64,000 bases of DNA from Chryseobacterium sp. CH25 (GCF_004119455.1 NZ_NRQT01000001.1:124001-188000); one strand, 5' to 3'. Positions 26,934 to 38,000 are shown, counted from the first letter of the stretch. Notes: a model not told the origin generated them from the sequence alone. A program made the numbers and translations.

Positions 26934-27662
26934 ATGAAAAATTTAAAAGGTAAAATAGCCGTTATTACCGGTGGCAACAGCGGTATTGGCTATGCCACAG
27001 CCAAAAAACTAAAAGAAAACGGTGCTCACATTATCATCACGGGAAGACGGAAAGAAGCTATTGAGAAAGCTGCTGATGAATTGAATGCAACAGCAATGAT
27101 TGCTGACCAGTCGAAATTAAATGATATAGAAAATCTGGTCAGTCAGGTAAAGCAACAATGTAGAAAGGTTGATATCTTGCTTATCAACGCCGGTATTACA
27201 AAATTTTCCACCATCGAACAGACAACGGAAAGTTTATTTGATGAAATCATGAATGTGAATTTCAAAGGAGCCTTTTTTACATTAAGCCGCTTTATTCCGT
27301 TACTTAATGATGGTGCTTCTGTCATTATCCTTTCTTCTACTTCTGCAACCATTTCGCCACAAAGCGCTTCTATATATGCCGCCAGTAAAGCTGCCATCAA
27401 TGCAGTCGTAAAAATAGCGGCACTTGAACTGGCTTCGAGAAAAATACGCATTAACGCCGTAAGTCCAGGCCCCATCGCGACAGAAATCATGGATAAAATC
27501 GGTTTGAATGAAGAATTAGAAAATCACCTGATACAAAGCATTCCAATGGGAAGGATGGGAAAAGCAGAAGAAGTGGCTGATATGATTAATTATTTAACAA
27601 GTGAAAATGCTGGTTTTCTGACCGGAGCCAATTTTCTGGTGGATGGCGGACAATCTGTTTAG
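26934..27662 (+). CDS. Short-chain dehydrogenase (FabG-like)
   Basis: 242 residues, the classical SDR length. TGGNSGIG, TGRR (NADP-type Arg pair), INAGI, and SSTSA...YAASKAA give cofactor and catalytic sites. The C-terminus GANFLVDGG is typical of FabG-like reductases. It follows the previous dehydrogenase by 53 bases and ends before a hairpin terminator. The role is probably aldehyde or ketone reduction; the substrate is unknown. Confidence 0.9.
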   Translation: MKNLKGKIAVITGGNSGIGYATAKKLKENGAHIIITGRRKEAIEKAADELNATAMIADQSKLNDIENLVSQVKQQCRKVDILLINAGITKFSTIEQTTESLFDEIMNVNFKGAFFTLSRFIPLLNDGASVIILSSTSATISPQSASIYAASKAAINAVVKIAALELASRKIRINAVSPGPIATEIMDKIGLNEELENHLIQSIPMGRMGKAEEVADMINYLTSENAGFLTGANFLVDGGQSV

Positions 27663-27680
27663 AATTAATAACAATCATAA

Positions 27681-27712
27681 AAGAGAGGCAAGATAGCCAT
27701 TTTGCTTCTCTT
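27681..27712 (+). terminator. Hairpin terminator
   Basis: AAGAGAGGCAA pairs with TTGCTTCTCTT (one wobble) around a ten-base loop, 18 bases after the dehydrogenase stop. Confidence 0.7.
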
Positions 27713-27725
27713 CCATTACCTATGA

Positions 27726-27739
27726 ACTTTTAAACAAAG
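27726..27739. promoter_or_regulatory. Third copy of the AraC-type box
   Basis: ACTTTTAAACAAAG differs by two bases from the doubled box at 25793-25829. It lies 60 bases before the AraC gene at 27799, which suggests autoregulation by that regulator. Inference from position and similarity only. Confidence 0.4.
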
Positions 27740-27798
27740 TAAATGATGCTATTTCTTATCTTTACGTTATTGATTTCCTTCTTAAAAAAGCAAAAAAC

Positions 27799-28602
27799 AT
27801 GGAATACCAAGCCCGATACATTACCGAAGATATAAAGCTTTCAAGCTACGAAGACAAGTTTTTCAAGTCGGACATTATGTTTGATGAGCATATGCTGGTC
27901 TGGTTTCTTTCAGGAGAAACCAAGATTGTACAGGCAGATGCTACCTATATATTTGGAAAGGGGGATATTTTTCTAATTCCCAGAAATCAGTTGGCTACTA
28001 TTATTAATTATCCTAAAGACGGTGAACCCCACAAAACTGTGGTCATGCATTTATCGTTGGAAACATTAAGGAATTTTTATGCAGATAAGGATATAAATCC
28101 TCAACCCCAAAATTCACCTAAAATTTTTTGTTTCAATAATCACCCTCTGCTGGAAAGTTGTCTGGCATCGCTTATTCCCTATTTTGACATGAAGGATATC
28201 CCTGTGGATATTGCTTCCATTAAAATTACCGAAGCTATCAGTATTCTCAGAACCCTGAACCAGGAAATCGATCATGTGCTTGCTAATTTTGAAGAACCCG
28301 GGAAAATCAGTCTTGTCGAATACATGGAAAAGAATTTTATGTTCAATCTCCCGCTGGAAAAGTTTGGTTACCTTACGGGCAGAAGTCTTACCACCTTTAA
28401 GCGGGATTTCAAAAAGGCTTTCACGATGACTCCACAACGGTGGTTGACTCATAAACGTTTGGAACTTGCCTATTATCAGATTACTGAAAAGAAAAAAAGA
28501 CCTTTGGATGTTTGCTATGAAGTAGGATTTGAAAACCTCTCCCATTTTTCATTTGCTTTTAAAAAGCAATTCGGGATTACACCAAGCTCTTTAGTTCCTT
28601 AA
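27799..28602 (+). CDS. AraC-family transcriptional regulator
   Basis: 267 residues. The N-terminal half is a cupin-like sensor (GETKIVQADATYIFGKGDIF). The AraC domain has LEKFGYLTGRSLTTFKRDFK and DVCYEVGFENLSHFSFAFKK. A copy of the box found in the dehydrogenase promoter lies upstream. It is the most likely controller of the 25.9-27.7 kb dehydrogenase pair. Confidence 0.9.
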   Translation: MEYQARYITEDIKLSSYEDKFFKSDIMFDEHMLVWFLSGETKIVQADATYIFGKGDIFLIPRNQLATIINYPKDGEPHKTVVMHLSLETLRNFYADKDINPQPQNSPKIFCFNNHPLLESCLASLIPYFDMKDIPVDIASIKITEAISILRTLNQEIDHVLANFEEPGKISLVEYMEKNFMFNLPLEKFGYLTGRSLTTFKRDFKKAFTMTPQRWLTHKRLELAYYQITEKKKRPLDVCYEVGFENLSHFSFAFKKQFGITPSSLVP

Positions 28603-28755
28603 ATTTTTATAATCAAAAACCATCTATCAAGCAATTTCTATGGCTTTGTTGTTAACACATAATAAATTAAAAGGCTCCTTAACGGCAAGTGAATCTACTT
28701 TTATTCAATAAATAAACAACCAATTTAGTCAGGTCCAAAATCCCCACCACACCTC

Positions 28756-29622
28756 ATGGAAATAAAAGTTTACTCCCCTTCAAATCCTTTACTTAAAAAA
28801 TATATAGAGAGTATTTATATACTTAGACATACATCTGACGAAAAGCCCATCAATTATATCACCTTCCCGTCTATTTTTACCATTGTAACTGTTAGTGAAA
28901 AATCAAAATCGATTAATAAAGGAAATAAATTAATAATCCAGCAATGCGATGACAATGAGATTGAAACAAATATAGTGTCTAACTTCAATAAGCCAGTGTA
29001 TATCCAATACGAAGGGAAGATAAACGAAATTACGATCTATTTTAAACCTTTAGCTATTAATTCATTCTTGGAATACGAATTACACCATTACAACCATTCA
29101 GATTTCTCTGAATTTTTACCTTTTAAAGATTATAAAAAAGCGATGATTGACATTCTTTCTTTGCAAAATGATACCGAGAAAATTAAAGCTGTTGAAAGTT
29201 ATTGGCTATCCAAATTAATTGGATTTCAGCATCATTTCCTTGAAACAGTTCTCTCTGAAATGATGGGTAATAAAAATGACGATCTAACCATTACTGAACT
29301 ATGTCAAAAACATGCCATTTCACGCACTACATTGAACAAACACTTTGACAGGCATATCTGCAAAACACCCTCCCAATTTAAAAAGATACTAAGATTTAGA
29401 AATGCAGTTAAAATCTATGCATCAGATAAGTCAAAAAACAGCTTAACGGATATTTCATATAGTGTTAATTACTTTGACCAGTCTCATATGACAAGAGAGT
29501 TCAGATCTGTAACAGGACTCTCTCCAAAGGCTTTTTTAAAAAAACATCTACGCTGGAAAAAAATCAAATTAACTGGCTATTTTTATAGATGGTTTACAAT
29601 TGTACAATTTTCCCCTTTATGA
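28756..29622 (+). CDS. AraC-family transcriptional regulator
   Basis: 288 residues with an N-terminal DUF6597-like sensor region (residues 1-150) and a C-terminal AraC domain (ITELCQKHAISRTTLNKHFD; LTDISYSVNYFDQSHMTREF). It lies 38 bases before the serine hydrolase on the same strand and may control it. The coding sequence is richer in AT than that of its AraC neighbours. Confidence 0.88.
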   Translation: MEIKVYSPSNPLLKKYIESIYILRHTSDEKPINYITFPSIFTIVTVSEKSKSINKGNKLIIQQCDDNEIETNIVSNFNKPVYIQYEGKINEITIYFKPLAINSFLEYELHHYNHSDFSEFLPFKDYKKAMIDILSLQNDTEKIKAVESYWLSKLIGFQHHFLETVLSEMMGNKNDDLTITELCQKHAISRTTLNKHFDRHICKTPSQFKKILRFRNAVKIYASDKSKNSLTDISYSVNYFDQSHMTREFRSVTGLSPKAFLKKHLRWKKIKLTGYFYRWFTIVQFSPL

Positions 29623-29660
29623 TTAAATTACATTTGTCTCTTAATCGTAAATGATACACT

Positions 29661-31109
29661 ATGATAATGCGTCACCTATATTTTACTACCTCTCTCTTCA
29701 TAATTGCTTTTTTACAACCTATCGTCGTTCAATCACAAAATTTAGAAAGCATCGTTAATCCTATAAAGTCTCACTTAAAAATTCTTGAAAAAGAAAATAA
29801 CTTAAGCGGAGTTGTTCTCATTGCAAAAAATGGAAGACCGATATATAAAGAAGCATTTGGTTTTGCTAATTTACCGGATCGTGTTAAAAATAAACCTGAC
29901 ACAAAGTTCAACTTAGCTTCTATCAATAAGATGTTCACAGCAATCGCTATTATGCAATTGGTAGAATCCGGCAAAATCTCTCTTCAAGATAAAGTGGGTC
30001 AATATCTTTTGGATTATCCTAATAAAACAGTTGCCGAGTCTGTGACCATCCATCAATTATTAACGCATACTTCAGGAATGTCCAGTTTTTGGGAGGAATA
30101 CGATAAGGTCGCAAAAGTTAACTTCAAAACTGTTGCGGCTTACCTTCCATTGTTTGCTGATAAAAAACTGGCATTTGCTCCTGGTAGTGACTTCCTGTAC
30201 AGCAATTCTGGATATATGGTTCTAGGATTAATTATTGAAAAGGTGTCAGGTCAAAATTATTTTGACTTCGTAAAAGAACACCTATATCAACCTGCAAAAA
30301 TGATTAATACTGATGCTTACGAATTGGATCATGCCATTTCAAATCTGGCTATCGGCTACACAATGTCATTGGAAGAACCAAGGCAATGGAAGAATAATAT
30401 TTTCTCAAATATGGTCAAAGGAACTCCTGCTGGAGGAGGCTATTCAACAGCCGAGGATCTTTTAAGCTTCGCCAATGCTTTACAAAACAATATTTTATTG
30501 ACCAAAGAAAACACAACTCTTTGTACGTCCGGTAAAGTGAAGTATAGAGAAGGAAAGTATGGTTATGGATTTGAAGAAAACATCATCAACGGGCATCGAA
30601 TTATTGGCCATACCGGTGGGCACGATGGTATTGCCTGTGAACTTATGATCTATCCGGATTTGGACTATACTGTTGTTATTCTAACAAATGGAGACGTTGA
30701 AAATTACTGGGAAGTAAGTAATCTAATTAAAAAGCAATTAGTGGGTTCAACAGCATCAATTGACAATTTCTTTTACACTAAAAATATAATTGAGACAGTT
30801 TGCAACAAAGGTTATGAAGCCGGTATTAAGCAAATAGAACAAAATTCAAAGAAATATTCATTAAGAGAAAATCTTATTGAACGATATGGCTGTAAGCTAT
30901 TGTTCGAAAAAAAGACTAATCAGGCAATAGATTTATTTAAGCTAAATAATCGCCTTTTTCCAGACTCAACTTATGGCTATTATTACATAAGTGAAGCCTA
31001 TAGATTGTCAGGTCAAAAAAAACAAGCGATTGAATATCTTAAATTATACATTGAAAAAGAACCTGAAGACCATGATGCTCAATTAAAATATAAATTACTT
31101 ATACAATAA
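29661..31109 (+). CDS. Serine hydrolase, class C beta-lactamase family, with TPR tail
   Basis: 482 residues. A signal peptide ends near VVQSQ. The penicillin-binding fold has S87xxK90 (SINK), YSN (Tyr180) and HTGGHDG near 316. The last 90 residues form TPR-like helices (YISEAYRLSGQKKQAIEYLK). The family includes D-aminopeptidases, esterases and DD-peptidases; true beta-lactamase activity cannot be told from sequence. It is probably periplasmic. Confidence 0.88.
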   Translation: MIMRHLYFTTSLFIIAFLQPIVVQSQNLESIVNPIKSHLKILEKENNLSGVVLIAKNGRPIYKEAFGFANLPDRVKNKPDTKFNLASINKMFTAIAIMQLVESGKISLQDKVGQYLLDYPNKTVAESVTIHQLLTHTSGMSSFWEEYDKVAKVNFKTVAAYLPLFADKKLAFAPGSDFLYSNSGYMVLGLIIEKVSGQNYFDFVKEHLYQPAKMINTDAYELDHAISNLAIGYTMSLEEPRQWKNNIFSNMVKGTPAGGGYSTAEDLLSFANALQNNILLTKENTTLCTSGKVKYREGKYGYGFEENIINGHRIIGHTGGHDGIACELMIYPDLDYTVVILTNGDVENYWEVSNLIKKQLVGSTASIDNFFYTKNIIETVCNKGYEAGIKQIEQNSKKYSLRENLIERYGCKLLFEKKTNQAIDLFKLNNRLFPDSTYGYYYISEAYRLSGQKKQAIEYLKLYIEKEPEDHDAQLKYKLLIQ

Positions 31110-31146
31110 CTAGCTTTTTACCATTTAAACCATGACAATAAAAAAG

Positions 31147-31166
31147 AGGATGCTAATCAGCATCCT
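31147..31166. terminator. Hairpin terminator containing the S9 peptidase stop codon
   Basis: AGGATGCT-AATC-AGCATCCT is a perfect 8-base stem with T-rich and A-rich flanks. It serves the converging serine hydrolase (+) and S9 peptidase (-). On the minus strand the stem encodes the final KDAD residues and the stop codon lies in the loop region. Confidence 0.75.
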
Positions 31167-33615
31167 TTTTCATTTCTTTACTTATCCACCTACTCTCCGA
31201 TTTTCCTTTCAGAAAATAATCCCACCATTCTAGTATTCTCCTGTTTAAATCGCAGGCTTCTTGAGTTCCTATTCCCAGATCATGCCCATGATCAGGATAT
31301 AATAAAGCGACCACCTGTTTACTGCTTCTGCGCAGTGCCATATAAAACTCCATCGTCTGTTCAGGAACTACATTTCTATCCTTCAATCCGGTCCATAACA
31401 AGACGGGAGCACTCAACCTATCCGCATTCAAAACAGGACTGTTTTCAAGATATAGCTCTTTATCCTGAAAAAAAGAACGTCCTATTTCATATTGCCCTGT
31501 TTCTAACTGCCAGTAATGGGGACTTGAATAGTTGCTGTTATAGGAGAAGTAAGAACTTACCAGGTCACTTACTCCCGATCCGGAAATATAGGCTGCGAAC
31601 CGATTGGAATGCGTGGCTATAAAATTAGTCAGATAACTGCCAAAAGAGTGTCCTATCAATCCTATTTTATCTATTTTCAAATGATATTCAGCCAAAGCAT
31701 CCAAAGAGCGATTCACACAGTCCAGCCCTGACCATCCGGGAGATCCCTTTTCAGTTACACAATCAGGAAGATATACAAAATACCCCCTTTCCAATAAGAT
31801 ACGGATATTAAAACCCACTTCATCATACCTTGGCAGAAGATATGTTGAAGCCTTATCGGACTGCTTTTGGTAAATATGCACAATAAGGGGGTATTGACTT
31901 GAAGGATCATAATCCATCGGATAATATAAAATCCCTTTTAAGGGTAACCCGGAAGAGCTTGAATAGGAAACAATCTGCTGTTTTAACAATTTCGCATTCG
32001 GATCCGATACGGCGGTATCAAACACAAGCTTTTTCTGCTTCCTTTGAGTATCTATCATCCAAAGCTTCGGCGGACTGTTAAAGTTCTCCTCTAAAACAGT
32101 CATTTTCTGCCCATCATCACTGAAAGATACTGATTTCAGATTTTCACTGGAAGAATACAGCATCGTATTCTTCTTATTTGTAAGCCTATGGTAAGACACC
32201 TCTCCTTTTTCCTGATCACTCACTTTTAGCAGCACACCACTATCCTCCATAAAATTCTGATAGAAATTAAAACCGTTACACAACGGATGCTGTCTACCGC
32301 CCAGAATTTCTACTTTTTTTCCTCTTCCCACAGTATCTGGATATAACCTTCCATTTCCTGCAGAGTATAGCCAAAGTCCGTTATCACTTTCAAAATAAAT
32401 TGTTTTTGCGTCCTTACTAAAATAAGGTTTCTTTAATCCCTGACCTTCAATGCTCCGCTTTTCAAAAGTTTCCACGTTCAAGAGCTGCCAAAATCCCTTG
32501 GAATCCATCATTAACAACTGCCTGCCATCTTCTGAGCTAACCAGCAAAGGTCTAACGACTCCTATATTCTTTCGCTCCCCTGTCTGCACAGTATACAAAC
32601 TGATATTCAGATCAGGAATATGATGAATATAATCCTGCATTTCATCACTTTTAAAAACCATGAAATACCGATCACTTCCTATTGAGCTTATCGTTTCTTC
32701 TTCATCAACAGCTAAGGAAACTGCTTTATCTCTCCCTGGGTTCCATATCCAATACCTTTGGGACTTCTTTCTCCCCCGCTCCCTACTTTCAAGATCCCTG
32801 TCATTCCCATACCATATCTGAACCTCTTTTTCTGGATAGGGAACCAGATTCACCATTTCAATAAGACAGGATGATTCCATTCCAACTTCCTTAAACCTAA
32901 AGAAATCAGCTTGCATATCCTGTTCTCCCAAAGGATGAAACCATTTCCCTGAGAGAACATTCATTACCATAATATTACGAAATCCTTTCATTTTGGACTG
33001 TTTATGAATTACCAGATAATGCCCAGAATCCGTTAACTCCATTCGTTCCAACTCAGCCAAGGAGATCAGCTTTTTAAATTCCTTTCCCTCCAGCTTAAGA
33101 ATATCATATCCGGAATCTGTTTTTCTCTCCGCAAAAAGGTTCCCTTTCCCATCGGTCAGGTAATAGACTATATCACTTTCCCGGGCTAGGACCTTTCCTT
33201 CTTTATCCATCACCTGCAATTCTCCCAATGTGTTTAGGATACTATATCCATCTGAAGACCACACACTGCTCTGTTTTACATGTTGATATTCTTTTCTCAC
33301 ACGTGTAATAAGATTAACCCAAAGAACCTTATCTCCCCCGGTAAGCATAGCATAATGCCCAAAATAAAAAGTACCCATGGAAGCCTGCTCTCCCATCTTA
33401 TGAGCATTTTTTTTATCCTGGGTATCAAAAATAAACAGGCTGTCTTTATCCTTATAGTCTTTCTTCATGACCACCCATCTTCCATCCGGTGACATAGCTC
33501 CGCCTTCTGTTCCATGAAAACCTGAGAGCCAATGATCCATGGTGTCTTTAGAAACCTTCTGCCCTGAAAACTCCCCTACCATCAACCATAGAAGAATAAA
33601 AAGCAACAGTTTCAT
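31153..33615 (-). CDS. S9 family peptidase (prolyl oligopeptidase/DPP-like)
   Basis: About 820 residues. A signal peptide (MKLLLFILLWLMVGEFSGQ) precedes a beta-propeller-like domain and a C-terminal alpha/beta hydrolase. The nucleophile is in GHSFGS (Ser near 657), the acid in KDRNV and the His in DHGHD. The start at 33613-33615 gives a clean signal; an upstream ATG at 33633 overlaps susD by 11 bases. It is third in a SusC-SusD operon, so it probably cleaves peptides captured or released by that transporter in the periplasm or at the surface. Confidence 0.9.
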   Translation of the reverse strand: MKLLLFILLWLMVGEFSGQKVSKDTMDHWLSGFHGTEGGAMSPDGRWVVMKKDYKDKDSLFIFDTQDKKNAHKMGEQASMGTFYFGHYAMLTGGDKVLWVNLITRVRKEYQHVKQSSVWSSDGYSILNTLGELQVMDKEGKVLARESDIVYYLTDGKGNLFAERKTDSGYDILKLEGKEFKKLISLAELERMELTDSGHYLVIHKQSKMKGFRNIMVMNVLSGKWFHPLGEQDMQADFFRFKEVGMESSCLIEMVNLVPYPEKEVQIWYGNDRDLESRERGRKKSQRYWIWNPGRDKAVSLAVDEEETISSIGSDRYFMVFKSDEMQDYIHHIPDLNISLYTVQTGERKNIGVVRPLLVSSEDGRQLLMMDSKGFWQLLNVETFEKRSIEGQGLKKPYFSKDAKTIYFESDNGLWLYSAGNGRLYPDTVGRGKKVEILGGRQHPLCNGFNFYQNFMEDSGVLLKVSDQEKGEVSYHRLTNKKNTMLYSSSENLKSVSFSDDGQKMTVLEENFNSPPKLWMIDTQRKQKKLVFDTAVSDPNAKLLKQQIVSYSSSSGLPLKGILYYPMDYDPSSQYPLIVHIYQKQSDKASTYLLPRYDEVGFNIRILLERGYFVYLPDCVTEKGSPGWSGLDCVNRSLDALAEYHLKIDKIGLIGHSFGSYLTNFIATHSNRFAAYISGSGVSDLVSSYFSYNSNYSSPHYWQLETGQYEIGRSFFQDKELYLENSPVLNADRLSAPVLLWTGLKDRNVVPEQTMEFYMALRRSSKQVVALLYPDHGHDLGIGTQEACDLNRRILEWWDYFLKGKSESRWISKEMKKDAD

Positions 33616-33622
33616 GATCCAT

Positions 33623-35014
33623 TTAGTAACCATTATTCTGAGGTTTAAGGTTGGTATTCAGCAGGAGTTCTTTCTGTGGTAAAGGCCAACGCTGATGGTA
33701 TTCCTTCCAGCTGGGCTTTACAGGGCTCAGTGTATTGAGTTTCCCCAGTCTTTTAAGATCTATAAAGCGGTGTCCCATTTCACAAAAGAACTCTTTACGG
33801 GATTCTGAAAGAATCTCATTCAATGCGGTTTCTTTTGAACTAAGATCCGTCAAGGCTGATAGTCCTGCACGCAATCGTGTAGCATTAATATATGGCAACG
33901 CCTCTGCCCATTTATTCTGCATAACGAGCGTTTCTGCCAGATTAAGATTAGCTTCCTCTATTCTGAATACCACGGAATACTCTGTAGGATTTGCTGTACG
34001 ATTCTTATATTTATCAGCCCTGTACCACGTATTTACCCCAATCGTCACCGCTGCCATCCAATTTTGCTTTCTTTTATCTTCCTGAGCAAAAGAACTCACC
34101 AGATCATTATTCAAGGCATACTGTGTAGGCGCGGCACCGGAAAAGTAATAGGTCTGAACCTCGCTTGTAGGATCATTATTATTTTTAGGTTTTAACTGCC
34201 ATAAGATGTGTTTTCCAGACTTTTGAAAGACTTTGGTAATATCAGTTTCAAAAGTATACAAAGGGCTTGAAACAATGGTCTTTAATAAAGCCTCTGCCTC
34301 ACTCCATTTTTCTTCAAGCATGTAAGTTTTCGCCAACATCAGCTGGGCCACCTTACGGTTAGGAAAAATCCTTTCCGCATTCCTGTAATCATCCGCCAAC
34401 AACCCTGATGCTGCCTCCAGATCACTCTCTACTTGAGAGAGCACCTGAGAAGCAGACGTTTTCCCAAGAGACTGGTTGATTTTATAATCCGTACTTAAAG
34501 GCAGTGGAATATCTCCAAATACCTGCTGAAGATAAAAAAACAGGATAGACCGCACTAAAAGAGCTTCCCCTTTAATCCTATTTTTTTCTGACTGCGGCAG
34601 TGATTTTGAGTTTTCTGTTCCTTCTATAATTGCATTGCTCATGTACACTTCTTTATAGGCTGATGCCCAGTACATATATACCGTAGAATTCGATGCAATC
34701 TGAAGGTTATTATAGAGATCCAGTGCTCCACTGCTTTCTCCCGAAGCATAATAGCAGACCAGGTCATCAGTGTAGCTCCCCAACAGAGCCCCGCTTCCCT
34801 GCGCACCTCCCGACAACGGAGAATTATCCCAGATATTGGCATACAGCCCGGCTAAAGCAGCATCGGCAGTCTGTACATTTTCAAATACCTGCCCTGCATC
34901 CAGCTGATTAGAAGGCGGATCTGCCTCCAGCATATTTTCACAGCTTCCTGTTATACTTATTACAGTACATACAACTGCTATATTTTTTATATAAAGAATG
35001 ATTGATGATTTCAT
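33623..35014 (-). CDS. SusD/RagB-family nutrient-binding lipoprotein
   Basis: 463 residues. The lipobox ITGSC (Cys25) anchors it to the outer membrane. SusD TPR helices are visible (AADAALAGLYANI-like segment, RIKGEALLVRSILFFYLQQV), and the C-terminus has RKEFFCEMGHRFIDLKRLG. It forms a lid complex with the SusC pore encoded 12 bases upstream. The ligand is unknown; the S9 peptidase neighbour points to peptides rather than glycans. Confidence 0.94.
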   Translation of the reverse strand: MKSSIILYIKNIAVVCTVISITGSCENMLEADPPSNQLDAGQVFENVQTADAALAGLYANIWDNSPLSGGAQGSGALLGSYTDDLVCYYASGESSGALDLYNNLQIASNSTVYMYWASAYKEVYMSNAIIEGTENSKSLPQSEKNRIKGEALLVRSILFFYLQQVFGDIPLPLSTDYKINQSLGKTSASQVLSQVESDLEAASGLLADDYRNAERIFPNRKVAQLMLAKTYMLEEKWSEAEALLKTIVSSPLYTFETDITKVFQKSGKHILWQLKPKNNNDPTSEVQTYYFSGAAPTQYALNNDLVSSFAQEDKRKQNWMAAVTIGVNTWYRADKYKNRTANPTEYSVVFRIEEANLNLAETLVMQNKWAEALPYINATRLRAGLSALTDLSSKETALNEILSESRKEFFCEMGHRFIDLKRLGKLNTLSPVKPSWKEYHQRWPLPQKELLLNTNLKPQNNGY

Positions 35015-35025
35015 GATTTTTAGAT

Positions 35026-38000
35026 TTAAAAGTTAATCTGTGTACCGAAAGAATAGGTTTTCATGGGGGGTAAAAATCCACCTACCGTAAATTCAGGATC
35101 CATCCCAAAATACTTTGTCCAGGTCAGAAGATTCTGTCCCTGAAAGTATATTTTTACCGTTTTCAGCACCCTACTTTTCAACGGTAAGGTATAGGTCAGC
35201 TGAACATTTTTAAGCCTTATAAATGACGCATCTGAAACACTTGCCGTACTGCTTCTGAAATTGTTCTGCGCCCTATTCTGATCTCCTACTGTCCCCGTGC
35301 TGTAAGGCATGTAAGCCCCGGAAGGATTCTGAGGTGACCATACATCCAATACCTCTACGGGCTGGTTAACCATTCCTCCCGGCAAAGGCATTATGCTGTT
35401 ATAATTAAGATTCCTCTGTTTTACAAACTGAAACAGAAAGGAAAAATCCCAGTTCCTGTATTGCAGGGTATTGCTCCACCCTCCAAAATAGCGGACTCCG
35501 ATATTTTCCACCACCTTATTATCCTCAGGCGCTGTTATCTTACCATCACCATTAAAATCCTTAAATCGGTACACCCCTGTCGCAGGATCAATTCCCTCCA
35601 GCTGATACAGCTTCACTATGGATACGGGCTGTCCTACAATAAATATATTTTCATAGGGTGATCCTTCAAGTCCCGGAAATGAGAGCAGCTTATTTTTGGG
35701 AATGCTTATATTAAATCCGGATGTCCATTTTAACAGCTCCCCGGAAAAGGGTCTTGCATTCAACTCCAGCTCCCAGCCTTTATTTTCCACTACGGCGTTC
35801 ATATTAGCCAGTACAGAAGTAAACCCGGTAATTGCAGGAAGCTGATAACCTACCAACTGATTGGAACTCGTATTACGATACCATGACACTGACAAATTCA
35901 GGCGGTTCTTCAAGAATCCAAGCTCCAATGCCGTTTCCAACTTACGGGTTTTCTCCCAACTGAAATCAGGATTATACAGCCGTGAAGGAACCAGTCCTGT
36001 GACTGAATTATAGATATAATCAGACACTGTAAAATTATCCAGATACTGATAATCTCCGATATTATCGCTTCCTGTAATCCCATAGCTTCCTCTCAGTTTC
36101 CCAAAGCTCAGCCATGAACTCTCCTTAAAAAAAGCTTCCTCAGAAAACAGCCATGCTCCGCCCAACGCTCCAAAGGATGCCACCTTCCGGTTTTCTCCAA
36201 AACGGCTGCTCCCGTCACGTCTTCCAGTAATATTAAGTATATACCTGTTTTTATATTGATAGTTTACTCTTCCGAATACCGCTGCATACCTGTACTGTGT
36301 GCTTACCTGATCAGCAATGGTTTTGGTCTGTGCTGCTCCGATATTCTGCAATAAAGCATTGCTTGCAAAACCACTTCCCCGCATCGATTCCCTGCTATTT
36401 TCTTCTACCTGTACACTCGCTCCCAACAGGACGGTCAGCTCATGTCCTCCCCTTTTCAAGCTCCACTCTAACTGAGGCTCTGCGATATAGGAAAAGCGGT
36501 TATTATTGCTTTTCGAAGAACTTGAATAAAAGCTTGACTGTCCTGTTACAAACGAAGGGTTATAAATGGTATTGGGCCGCAGTGACCATTCTTCAAAAGC
36601 AGCATAGTTAATCCCCCCATTCAGCTTAACCACCGTATGGGGAAGCAGTTCAAACTGCGCATTAAGACTGCTCAGGAACTGTATGGTCTTATTCTGATAA
36701 GAACTGTTGTACACCGCCACGGGATTGGTAAAAGTATTATTCTCCCAATTCAGGCTGCCATCCGGTTTATAAAGCTCCGGAGCATTCGGTGCCAGCAGCA
36801 GTGATTTCTGGGTAATATCTTCATTGACCACATTATTTTTCTGAAAGGAAAACTGATTGGCAAGCGTCATCTGGAATTTCCTGTCTTTAGAACGGTGTGA
36901 CAGGTTCCCAGACAGGGTATGGCTCACATATTTAAAATCCTTTTCAAATACCGTAGCCTGTTCATTTCTTCCCAGACTGATCAGAAAACTGGTCGTCTCA
37001 CTTCCCACTTTCAATGACAGCTGAGTGGATGAAGAAGCTGCCCAATTTCCAATCAGCTTCTCAGGCCAGTTCGTATACCGATCCTGTGACCATTTCCCAT
37101 TGATATCATACGCATTCGCAGGATAGACAGAGATTCCATCATTAGCATAGGCCTGTTTCCGCATTCCCAGATACTGCCCTGTATTCATCATGGTAAGTCC
37201 CATCATCGCCTTACTTATCCCATAATTGGTGGTAAGACTCAGCTCCGTTTTCCCTGACTTTCCATTTTTCGTCGTCACCAATACTACCCCATTCGCTCCC
37301 CTTGAACCATATATCGCCGTAGCATCCGCATCCTTTAAGATTTCAATACTTTCAATATCATTAGGATTGATGGCATTTAACGGATTAATACTCCGCAAAG
37401 GAATAACGAGTGTTGAGAACTCAGACTTCATATCCCCTCCTACAGGAACCCCATCAATCACATATAAAGGCTGGTTCCCATCAATCTCACTATTGGAAGA
37501 GGTCCTCAAGCTGTTCCTTCCCCGAATCTGAATATCAAAACCACCTCCCGGCATTCCACCACCCTGGGTAATGCTTACCCCAGCCATTCTCCCCTGCACC
37601 GCTCCCAGTACATTTCCTACCGGCTGATTCCCAATCTCTTTCGCTGACACCTTCGCAATACTCCCCGTCCGCTCTCTATCCCGAACTTTATAATACCCTG
37701 CATTCAGCACAATCTCCCCAATCCCCGTCACTACAGCCTTATCCGTACCCACATCGGCCTCCTTACCATCATTCTCAGAATCCAGCTCAAGCGAAACATT
37801 GATCACGCTCCTGTCCACTTCATTATTTCCATTTCCCCTGCTCCCTTCTTCTTCTTCATCCTCATCCTCCTTATCCCTATCTCCCACCTTCACCCTCTTC
37901 ACCAGGTACCCAGCGTACCTGAACACCAGTACCGCACTCTTCCCTGAAACCTGTATCCGATAGGCTCCTGAACTTCCCGTTAATACTACCTGATCCTTTC

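Noticed and set aside
29661..31109. True antibiotic-resistance beta-lactamase
   Set aside because: The class C fold is shared with many peptidases and esterases, and the TPR tail and sequence do not resemble known AmpC enzymes.
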